Source: Pseudomonadota bacterium
Lineage (GTDB): Bacteria > Pseudomonadota > Alphaproteobacteria > Rhizobiales > Kaistiaceae
Length of the DNA stretch: 11,614 bases
Assembly: GCA_023433185.1 (NCBI GenBank)
Contig: JAEZEN010000426.1
Span: forward strand, 1-11,614
Direction of reading: 5' to 3'
In this document: one piece after another, positions 1-5,818 of the stretch
Layout: every line of letters begins with the position of its first letter
How positions within the stretch are numbered: position 1 is the first letter of the stretch
The notes under the pieces: model-generated
Told to the model about the DNA's origin: nothing
The model's database searches: none
Seen by the model: only the letters and a program-made list of their open reading frames with translations
Translations under genes and position numbers: made by a program

Positions 1-218
1 ACTGGATCCACCGCAGCGTCAACACGGGCAAGACGCCGCTCGTCACCTTCTTCTGCTATCCCGCCGATGCGGGCCAGGACTACGAGATCATCGCCCGCGC
101 CGGCGGCATGAAGACGTTGATCGTCGCCGACGGTGACGGCTGGCGCGAGGCGCCCAACCCGCGCTATCGCGGCCGTGACGCCGGCGAGATCGCCCGCTAC
201 ACCGCGGCGGCAGCGTGA
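1..218 (+). CDS. Cupin-type glucose-6-phosphate isomerase, C-terminal fragment (5' end outside window)
   Basis: The frame is open from the left edge (first whole codon at 3) to a TGA at 216-218, giving 71 visible residues. The segment WIHRSVNTG, followed by PADAGQDYEIIARAGG and then PNPRY, matches the C-terminal half of the archaeal-type, metal-dependent cupin phosphoglucose isomerases (Pfam GPI family). In that family the His of the W-x-H-R-x-V-N-x-G motif is a metal ligand and the Tyr of the DAG-x-DY motif lies at the active site. The known reaction is interconversion of glucose-6-phosphate and fructose-6-phosphate in the cytosol. Bacterial cupin PGIs have been reported from Salmonella and Ensifer meliloti, which fits a rhizobial host. 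The stop overlaps the GTG start of the next gene (GTGA, 215-218), so it is the upstream member of a coupled operon. A related cupin sugar isomerase with another substrate cannot be excluded, because the N-terminal metal ligands lie outside the window. Confidence 0.8.
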   Translation, partial: WIHRSVNTGKTPLVTFFCYPADAGQDYEIIARAGGMKTLIVADGDGWREAPNPRYRGRDAGEIARYTAAAA

Positions 219-1177
219 GCGCCCCCGGCCTCGCGCCGGCCACCGGGCCGACGCTCTACTTTGTCGGGGTCACGACGGGGAAGTCGTCGATCCTCCAGGT
301 CTTCCCGCGCTGGTCCGAGGCGCTCGGCCTTGGCGCCCGGATCGTCGGCATCGATCTGCCGCTGCACGCGCCGGCCGAGGACTATCGCCGCGTCGTCACC
401 TTCATCAAGGACGACCCGCTGTCGCGCGGCGCGCTGGTGACCACCCACAAGATCGACTGCTACCGCGCCACGCGCGACCTCTTCGACGAGATCGAGCCGC
501 TGGCGGAACTGATGGGCGAACTGAGCTGCATCGCCAAGCGCGGCGGCCGCCTCGTCGCATCGGCCAAGGACCCTCTGACCAGCGGCCTCGCGATCGCCGC
601 CATCATGCCGGACGGCCACTTCGCGCGAACCGGGGCCGAAGTGCTCGTCCTCGGTGCCGGCGGGGCGAGCATCGCCATCACCTGGAACCTGATGCAGGCG
701 GCGCGCGGCGCCGACCGTCCGGCACGCATCGTCGTCTCCGACATCGACCAGGGCCGCCTCGACGAGATCCGCCACATCCACGGCCGCTTCGGCTCGGACG
801 TCCCGGTGACCTACGCGCTCTCCCGCCGGCGGAGCGACAACGACCGGCTGCTCGGCGCGCTCTCCCCGGGCTCTCTCGTCATCAACGCCACCGGGCTCGG
901 CAAGGACGGACCGGGCTCGCCGCTCACCGACGCCGCCGTCTTCCCTGAGGGCGGCTACGCGTGGGAGCTCAACTACCGCGGCGACCTCGTCTTCCTTCGT
1001 CAGGCCCGCGACCAGGCGGCGGCGCGCCGCCTCACCGTCGAGGACGGCTGGCTCTACTTCCTCCACGGCTGGACGCGGGTGGTCGCCGACGTCTTCGGGG
1101 TCGACATCCCGTCGGCAGGCCCGGGCTTCGAGCGCCTGTCGGAACTGGCCGGCGGGCGGCCGACAGGCGCGCCGTGA
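215..1177 (+). CDS. Shikimate dehydrogenase-like (AroE-fold) NAD(P)-dependent oxidoreductase, divergent paralogue
   Basis: 320 residues, close to AroE length plus about 45. The Rossmann half carries a clear glycine-rich nucleotide loop, GAGGAS (147-152), after the strand VLVLG, and the later INATGLGKD (223-231) corresponds to the INATSxGM block of AroE. The catalytic Lys is kept as K79 in TTHKID, and an Asp at D119 in SAKDPLTSG may replace the Asp of the usual GDNTDG motif. The substrate end differs: the canonical HSxSPxxHN element is replaced by TGKSSILQVF (21-30), and GWLYFLHGW (278-286) stands where AroE has GxxMLxxQ. True shikimate oxidation is therefore doubtful, and a sugar- or polyol-related substrate seems likelier from the neighbours. 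The GTG start at 215 overlaps the upstream TGA. The stop (1175-1177) overlaps the next GTG. It is probably cytosolic. The family fold is secure; the substrate is unknown. Confidence 0.85.
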   Translation: MSAPGLAPATGPTLYFVGVTTGKSSILQVFPRWSEALGLGARIVGIDLPLHAPAEDYRRVVTFIKDDPLSRGALVTTHKIDCYRATRDLFDEIEPLAELMGELSCIAKRGGRLVASAKDPLTSGLAIAAIMPDGHFARTGAEVLVLGAGGASIAITWNLMQAARGADRPARIVVSDIDQGRLDEIRHIHGRFGSDVPVTYALSRRRSDNDRLLGALSPGSLVINATGLGKDGPGSPLTDAAVFPEGGYAWELNYRGDLVFLRQARDQAAARRLTVEDGWLYFLHGWTRVVADVFGVDIPSAGPGFERLSELAGGRPTGAP

Positions 1178-2109
1178 CCCGCATTCTCGTCACCCCGCGC
1201 TCGGTGACCGCGGCGCCGGGCGACAGCCTCGACGCGCTCGCCGACGCCGGCTTCGACCTGATCCTCGCGCCACCCGGGCGACAGCCGAGCGAGGACGAGC
1301 TCGTGGCGCTGGTCCGCGGCTGTACGGGATGGCTCGCCGGCGTCGAGCCGATCACCGCCCGCGTCCTCGATGCTGCGACCGACCTCCGCGTCATCAGCCG
1401 GAACGGCACCGGCATCGATTCGATCGACCTCGATGCCGCCGCGGCACGCGGGGTCCGCGTCATGACCGCCGCTGGCGCCAATGCCCGCGCCGTCGCCGAG
1501 CTGACCCTTGCCCTCATGCTCGTCGGGCTCCGCAGCATCGCCGAGAGCGCCGCCGGGATGAAGGACGGGAGGTGGGTGCGGCGCGAGGGACGCGAGCTGT
1601 CCGCCGCCACCGTCGGCCTCGTCGGCTGCGGCGCCATCGGCCGTCGGGTCGCCGGCATGCTCTCCGGCTTCGGGAGCGCGATCCGCGCCTACGACGTGAA
1701 GCCCGATCCCGGCTTCAGGCCGCCCGGCGACTTTGCCTGGACGGATCTCGACACGCTTGCCGCGGAAAGCACCATCGTCTCTTTCCACTGCCCGGCGGAG
1801 CCTGGTGCCCCGCCGCTCTTCGATGCCGGCCGCCTCGCCCGCCTGCCGCGCGGCGCCGGCGTCGTCAACACGGCGCGGGCGAGCCTCATCGACGAGGCGG
1901 CACTGCTCGCGGCGCTCGATGAGGGGGCAGTCGGCTGGTACGCCACCGACGTGTTCGCCGTCGAGCCGCCGGGGCGGACGCCACTCGTCGCGCATCCCCG
2001 GGTGGTCGCCGTGCCCCATATCGGCGCCTTCACCACCGAGGGCGGCCGCGAGGCGATCCGCGGCGCGGTGGACAACCTCATCGCCGGACTCGGACCGGGA
2101 CCGGGATGA
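1174..2109 (+). CDS. D-2-hydroxyacid dehydrogenase (phosphoglycerate dehydrogenase-like)
   Basis: 311 residues, the normal length for a single-subunit member of the family without an ACT domain. An N-terminal substrate domain is followed by an NAD-binding domain with GCGAIG (151-156), and D174 at the end of the next strand (AYDVKP) favours NAD(H). The catalytic triad is complete: R235 in NTARAS, E264 in DVFAVEPP and H282 in PHIGAFTTE. The entry motif NGTGIDSIDLDAA (77-89) is typical of the SerA/hydroxypyruvate-reductase branch. Such enzymes interconvert 2-ketoacids and D-2-hydroxyacids. The real substrate here is probably the product of an earlier step in the same operon, which is inference. 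The GTG at 1174 overlaps the stop of the AroE-like gene (GTGA), and its own TGA overlaps the regulator's ATG, so translation is coupled on both sides. An ATG further upstream in this frame would reach back into the AroE-like gene and is not credible. Confidence 0.9.
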   Translation: MTRILVTPRSVTAAPGDSLDALADAGFDLILAPPGRQPSEDELVALVRGCTGWLAGVEPITARVLDAATDLRVISRNGTGIDSIDLDAAAARGVRVMTAAGANARAVAELTLALMLVGLRSIAESAAGMKDGRWVRREGRELSAATVGLVGCGAIGRRVAGMLSGFGSAIRAYDVKPDPGFRPPGDFAWTDLDTLAAESTIVSFHCPAEPGAPPLFDAGRLARLPRGAGVVNTARASLIDEAALLAALDEGAVGWYATDVFAVEPPGRTPLVAHPRVVAVPHIGAFTTEGGREAIRGAVDNLIAGLGPGPG

Positions 2110-2987
2110 CCGCGCCCCGCCGCGCGCCGGCCCCCGACCGCGACCTGCTCGCGGTCGTTGCCGCGCGGATGCCGGCGCTCCGGAAGTCAGAGCGGAAGGT
2201 GGCTGCCGTCGTGCTCGCCGATCCCGATGCGGCCATCGCCGGAACGGTCGCCGGCCTTGCGCGCTCGGCCGGGGTCAGCGACCCGACAGTGATCCGCTTC
2301 TGCGAGGCGGTCGGCTGCGACGGCTTCCAGGACTTCCGCATCGCGCTCGCCCGCGGCCGGGCGCTCGCCCTCCCCGCCCATGCCGCGATCACCCGCGGCG
2401 ACCGGCCGGAAGACGTGATCGGCAAGGTCTTCCAGCATACGCTCGCGAGCCTCGACCGTGCCTGGCGGCGGCTTGCGGCGGCCGAGGTCGGCAGGGCGCT
2501 CGACATCCTCGAGGCGGCCGACCGGATCGAGTTCTTCGGCTTCGGCGCCTCGGCCATCGTCGCCCTCGATGCACAACAGAAGTTTCCGCTCTTCGGCCGG
2601 CCCTGCATCGCCACCGTCGACGCCCACCAGCAGCACATGGCCGCCCTCACCATGACGCCGGGCGACGCGCTGGTCGCGATCTCCAACACCGGAGAAACGG
2701 CGACGATCGTCGCCTGCGCCGCCGCAGCGCAGGAGCGCGGCGCAGGCGTCGTCGCGATCACCGGCGCGGCGGACAGCGCACTCGCCCGGACGGCCGACGC
2801 CGTGCTCGTCGTCGAGACGCACGAGAACACCAACGCCTACACGCCGGCCACGTCGCGGCTCGCCGCGCTCGTCGTCATCGACATCCTTGCCACCGGCATG
2901 GCACTGCGGCTCGCGCCGGACAGGCTCAGGGAGGTCGCCGACATGAAACGGAGCCTCGCCCGCATGCGGGGGAGCGACGCGGCGTAG
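2106..2987 (+). CDS. RpiR/HexR-family transcriptional regulator (HTH + SIS domain)
   Basis: 293 residues with the standard RpiR layout. An N-terminal winged helix-turn-helix covers about residues 13-89, with the family signature RKSERKVAAVVLADP and the recognition-helix region SAGVSDPTVIRFCEAVGCDGFQDF (in part). A C-terminal SIS domain covers about 128-265. It contains the sugar-phosphate loop ISNTGETATIV (192-202), the counterpart of SxSGxT. FFGFGASA (143-150) is the first SIS nucleotide-fold loop. Members sense phosphosugars and usually repress or activate the adjacent catabolic genes. As the last gene of the operon, coupled by an ATGA overlap to the dehydrogenase, it probably regulates this operon from a promoter upstream of the isomerase, outside the window. 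The natural inducer would be a phosphosugar handled by the isomerase or a related intermediate, which is inference. The stop TAG lies 10 bases from the convergent hyfI stop. Confidence 0.93.
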   Translation: MTAPRRAPAPDRDLLAVVAARMPALRKSERKVAAVVLADPDAAIAGTVAGLARSAGVSDPTVIRFCEAVGCDGFQDFRIALARGRALALPAHAAITRGDRPEDVIGKVFQHTLASLDRAWRRLAAAEVGRALDILEAADRIEFFGFGASAIVALDAQQKFPLFGRPCIATVDAHQQHMAALTMTPGDALVAISNTGETATIVACAAAAQERGAGVVAITGAADSALARTADAVLVVETHENTNAYTPATSRLAALVVIDILATGMALRLAPDRLREVADMKRSLARMRGSDAA

Positions 2988-2997
2988 CCGTCGCCCC
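2968..2997. terminator. Imperfect hairpin at the convergent junction, possible shared terminator
   Basis: The stretch GGGGG-AGCGACG (2968-2979) faces CGTCGCCCC (2989-2997). GGGG pairs with CCCC and GCGACG or its core pairs with CGTCGC, with a small bulge and a loop around the RpiR stop codon. It sits exactly where the + operon and the - operon meet, and it overlaps the end of the regulator gene. There is no T-run on either side, so it is at best a weak or Rho-assisted terminator. In DNA this GC-rich such stems also arise by chance. Confidence 0.25.
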
Positions 2998-3504
2998 TCA
3001 ACCGAGGAGCGTCAGGAGGCCCGTGAGCAGCGCCGTCGGCGTCGGCGGGCAGCCGGGCACGTGAAGGTCCACCGGCACCACCTTGTCGGCGCCGCCCTCG
3101 ACCGCATAGGAGCGGGCGAAGATGCCGCCGTCCCGGGCGCAGTCGCCCACCGCGACCACCCATTTCGGCGCGGGTGTTGCGTCGTATGTCCGCAGCAGCG
3201 CCTCTCGCATGTTCTTCGTCACCGGCCCGGTGACCATCAGCACGTCGGCATGTCGGGGCGAGGCGACGATGTGGAGCCCGAAGCGCTCGAGGTCGTAGAA
3301 GGCATTGTTGAGCGCGTGCATCTCGAGCTCGCAGCCGTTGCAGGAGCCGGCGTCGATCGCGCGGATGGCGAGGCTTCGCCCGAGGCGCCTGCGGGCGGCG
3401 CCGTCGAGGGAGGCCGCGAGGGCCGAGAGCTCGGGATCGTCGATGCGCGGCGGCGGCTCGGTGAGCGGCGCCCGCATCAGCCCTTCAAGGAGGAATCTCC
3501 GCAT
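2998..3504 (-). CDS. hyfI: HyfI-like [4Fe-4S] small subunit (NuoB-like) of an energy-converting hydrogenase-related complex
   Basis: 168 residues from the ATG at 3504, which has GGAG six bases upstream. A GTG at 3519 overlapping the cyclase stop (GTGA) would add five residues and is the main alternative. The segment DAGSCNGCELEMHALNN carries C55 and C58, GDCARDGGIF carries C122, and VPGCPPTP carries C152. This is the complete four-Cys pattern that binds the proximal, N2-like [4Fe-4S] cluster in HycG/HyfI/NuoB. It acts on the cytoplasmic side of the membrane, handing electrons to or from the large subunit. No transmembrane segment is seen. It is the last gene of the - strand operon and is separated from its usual partner hyfG by the adenylate cyclase gene. 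Because its cluster ligands are intact while the large subunit's NiFe ligands are not, the complex probably still does electron transfer. Confidence 0.92.
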   Translation of the reverse strand: MRRFLLEGLMRAPLTEPPPRIDDPELSALAASLDGAARRRLGRSLAIRAIDAGSCNGCELEMHALNNAFYDLERFGLHIVASPRHADVLMVTGPVTKNMREALLRTYDATPAPKWVVAVGDCARDGGIFARSYAVEGGADKVVPVDLHVPGCPPTPTALLTGLLTLLG

Positions 3505-3510
3505 CGCGCG

Positions 3511-3514
3511 CTCC
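3511..3514 (-). promoter_or_regulatory. Shine-Dalgarno core (GGAG) for hyfI ATG
   Basis: GGAG read on the - strand, six bases before the ATG at 3504. It favours that start over the GTG at 3519, which lacks a good ribosome-binding site but overlaps the cyclase stop. The site lies just past the cyclase stop codon, so ribosomes ending on the cyclase could reload here. Confidence 0.5.
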
Positions 3515-3515
3515 G

Positions 3516-5723
3516 TCACTTCTCGGTTGCCGTGAACGAGCCGTCCCAGCCGGCCGGCGGCGGGTCAAGCCGCCAGCCGGCGATCCGGGTCGCATAGAGG
3601 TCGTAGAGCTTGTCGAGGCTGGCGAGCCCGAAGGCGCGAAGCTCGGCGAGCTTCGCCTCGGCGGCATCCCAGGCCTGCGCCCGGTATTCGGCGATCATCG
3701 CGGCATGGACCGGGGCAAGGCGCTCGACCGCGGCCGGGTCGCCCAGGGCCGCCGCCAGCGTATAGAGGCGGCTCGGCGCCGTGCGGCCCTTGACCTTGAT
3801 CAGGTCGAGCTCGAGCTTCGGCGCCGGCACCTGGTCGGCCGTTGTCTCGCCGATGACGATGGTCATGCCGTAGACCTTGGACAGGCCCTCGAGACGCGAG
3901 GCGACGTTCACGTCGTCGCCGATCGCCGAATAGTCGAAGCGCTGGGCCGAGCCGAGATTGCCGACGCAGCAATTGCCGGTGTTGATGCCGATGCCGATCG
4001 ACACCGGGACGAAGGGCCGGCCGGCCGCCTTCGCCTCCTCCTCCCACCTGCGGTTCAGGTCCTTCATCCCTGCGGCCATGCCGATCGCCGCCTGGCAGGC
4101 ATTGGCGGCGTGGTCCCGATCGTCGAGCGGGGCGTTCCAGAACGCCATGATGGCGTCGCCCATGTACTTGTCGATGGTGCCGCGGCGCTGGAGGATGATG
4201 TCGGTCAGCGGCGTCAGAAGGGTGTTGATGAAATGGGTCAGCTCGTGGGCGGTCAGGCGCTCCGAGATCGAGGTGAAGTTGCGGACGTCGCAGAAGAGGA
4301 TCGACAGCTCGCGGACCTCGCCGCCGAGTTCCAGCCGCTCGGGATGGGCGATGAGTTCGTCGACCACATCCGGCGAGACATAGTGCGAGAAGGCGACGCG
4401 CACCTGCGCCCGCTGCTGCTCGACCCGGCGGTAGATGTAGAGGACGGCCGCGGCAACGAGGAGCGCGAGCGCCAGCGCCGGGTAGGACGGATCGAGGAGC
4501 AGGTCGAGATGGCGGTAGGCGAGCCACGCGCCGGCGAAGATCGCCGCGACCACCGTGATGCCGACGGCCGCCGCGGCCAGCGCCGGCAGACGCGGCATGA
4601 TCGCGGCGAGGATCAGGCCGACGACGATGACGATCAGCAGCTCGAGCGCCGGCCCGTAGTCGGGCCGCGTGAGCTGCCGTCCGGCGAGGATGTGCTCGAG
4701 CGCCTGCGCCTGGATCTCGACCCCCGGGATCGAGGCGTCAAGCGGCGTGGCGCGCAGGTCGTTGAGGCCCGGTGCACTGGTGCCGACCAGCACGATGGTG
4801 CCGGCGACGTCGGCGGCATCGTTCGACCCGTTGAGCACCGTCACCGCCGGGATGAAGGCGGCCGGGTTCGACGGCCGGAACTGGAGAAAGATGGCGCCGT
4901 CGGGATCGGTCGGGAACTCGATGTGCCCGACCTTGATGTTGTTGAGCCCGGTAGCGCTGCCGAACGCCTCCTCGCCGCTCGCGTTCGATGACTTGAGGAT
5001 GAAGGTCGACGCCCCCTGCGCCACGCGCAGGGTCTCCGCCGCGAGGCTCGGCACCAGCTGCTCGCCGACCCGGAAGATCAGGCCGACACGCCGCACGACC
5101 TGGTCGCGATCGGGAATCCAGTTGAGTGCCCCGACGCCGAGCGCCGGCTCGTCCAGAATCGCAAGGTTCCCGGTCGACCCGGCGAAAGCGGCGATGAAGG
5201 GCCGCGGGTCATCGCCGGCGACGGCGAAGCCGGCCTTGACCGGCGGCGGCGGCCCTTCCCGCCCGGTGAGGACCGTCGCCATCACCGTCGGGCTCGTGCC
5301 GATGGCTTCGGCGAGCCGGGCATCGTTGTCGGGCAGGCCAGCGAGCGCCTCGGCGAGCAGCGCCGCCTGCTCCGGCGGGAGCGAAGCGAGAAACTGCTCC
5401 GGCGCATTCTGGTCGGCCTCGGCGAACAGCACGTCGAACGCCACCGCCGCGGCGCCCTGGTCGCGGAGGGTTTCGAGGAGGCGGGCGACGGTGGTGCGCG
5501 GCCACGGCCACTGGCCGACCGCGGCGAGCGAAGCCTCGTCGATGTCGACGATGCGCACCGGCAAGGCCGGGTCGTATTCCTGCGGGGCGACCCGCTGGTA
5601 GGAATCGAAGGCGATGAGGCGGAGCGCCTGGAGCGCGAAGGGATCGGCGACGCGGAGCGCGGTCGCCCCGGCGAGGACGACGAGGACGAGAAGCAGATAG
5701 GTCCAGCCGGCACGGAACGTCAT
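3516..5723 (-). CDS. CHASE2-domain membrane adenylate cyclase (class III)
   Basis: 735 residues. An N-terminal membrane helix (about 8-25) leads into a CHASE2 sensor (about 32-345) with its hallmark DIDEASLAAVGQWPWPR (60-76). Three membrane helices follow (about 359-377, 381-402, 413-431), then a linker and the class III cyclase domain (about 465-655). The metal-binding Asps are D479 (LFCDVRNFTS) and D523 (KYMGDAIMAF). K519 and D597 (FDYSAIGDD) are the pair expected for ATP rather than GTP. N606 and R610 (NVASR) are the transition-state residues. All are present, so an active ATP-to-cAMP enzyme is expected. The tail ending in PPPAGWDGSF is common in alphaproteobacterial CHASE2 cyclases. CHASE2 faces the periplasm and its ligand is generally unknown. 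The gene lies between hyfG and hyfI. Its ATG overlaps a possible small ORF (ATGA), and its TGA abuts or overlaps the hyfI start. An in-frame stop 15 bases upstream of the ATG rules out a longer N-terminus. Confidence 0.95.
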   Translation of the reverse strand: MTFRAGWTYLLLVLVVLAGATALRVADPFALQALRLIAFDSYQRVAPQEYDPALPVRIVDIDEASLAAVGQWPWPRTTVARLLETLRDQGAAAVAFDVLFAEADQNAPEQFLASLPPEQAALLAEALAGLPDNDARLAEAIGTSPTVMATVLTGREGPPPPVKAGFAVAGDDPRPFIAAFAGSTGNLAILDEPALGVGALNWIPDRDQVVRRVGLIFRVGEQLVPSLAAETLRVAQGASTFILKSSNASGEEAFGSATGLNNIKVGHIEFPTDPDGAIFLQFRPSNPAAFIPAVTVLNGSNDAADVAGTIVLVGTSAPGLNDLRATPLDASIPGVEIQAQALEHILAGRQLTRPDYGPALELLIVIVVGLILAAIMPRLPALAAAAVGITVVAAIFAGAWLAYRHLDLLLDPSYPALALALLVAAAVLYIYRRVEQQRAQVRVAFSHYVSPDVVDELIAHPERLELGGEVRELSILFCDVRNFTSISERLTAHELTHFINTLLTPLTDIILQRRGTIDKYMGDAIMAFWNAPLDDRDHAANACQAAIGMAAGMKDLNRRWEEEAKAAGRPFVPVSIGIGINTGNCCVGNLGSAQRFDYSAIGDDVNVASRLEGLSKVYGMTIVIGETTADQVPAPKLELDLIKVKGRTAPSRLYTLAAALGDPAAVERLAPVHAAMIAEYRAQAWDAAEAKLAELRAFGLASLDKLYDLYATRIAGWRLDPPPAGWDGSFTATEK

Positions 5724-5791
5724 GCGGCCGGCCCCCCGTCAGCCTGCAGGTCGGCAGCATTCACGCGGAACGGGCCCCCAGCTTCGGACAT
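5720..5791 (-). CDS. Possible 23-residue small ORF or translational leader for the cyclase
   Basis: An ATG at 5791 opens a 23-codon frame (starts MSEAGGPFRV, ends DGGPAA). Its TGA (5722-5720) overlaps the cyclase ATG as ATGA. AGGAGG lies seven bases before the ATG, the best Shine-Dalgarno in the visible operon, whereas the cyclase ATG itself has only a G-run before it. An in-frame ATG at 5809 would give 29 residues. No hydrophobic segment, cysteine or family motif is visible. About 16 of 22 sense codons after the start end in G or C, lower than in the neighbouring genes, so the evidence that the peptide itself matters is weak. It may serve mainly to load ribosomes for the cyclase. It could also be a chance frame. 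Confidence 0.4.
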   Translation of the reverse strand: MSEAGGPFRVNAADLQADGGPAA

Positions 5792-5798
5792 GCTCCCG

Positions 5799-5804
5799 CC
5801 TCCT
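5799..5804 (-). promoter_or_regulatory. Strong Shine-Dalgarno (AGGAGG) in the hyfG-cyclase gap
   Basis: AGGAGG on the - strand, in the only real gap of the - operon (27 bases between the hyfG stop and the small ORF). Spacing is seven bases to the ATG at 5791. It is 75 bases from the cyclase ATG, so it can serve the cyclase only through translation of the small ORF. It marks independent ribosome entry at the junction where the cyclase joins the operon. Confidence 0.6.
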
Positions 5805-5818
5805 ACCATATCGGCCTG

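Noticed and set aside
197..1066. Open frames on the - strand opposite the AroE-like gene
   Set aside because: No recognisable motif, while the + strand frame has a GAGGAS loop and family blocks. It is a shadow of high GC content.
1174..2109. The NTARAS motif (Ala in place of the more usual Gly after the catalytic Arg) as a sign of inactivity
   Set aside because: The catalytic Arg, Glu and His are all present, and small residues at that position occur in other family members.
3705..4991. Long open frame on the + strand (428 codons) opposite the cyclase
   Set aside because: It is highly charged and Asp/Arg-rich with no family motif, typical of the antisense of GC-rich coding DNA. The - strand frame has an unmistakable CHASE2-cyclase.
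5726..5733. Perfect 8-base palindrome GGCCGGCC next to the cyclase start
   Set aside because: A short GC palindrome is expected often in DNA of this composition. There is no second copy, flanking repeat or operator-like spacing.
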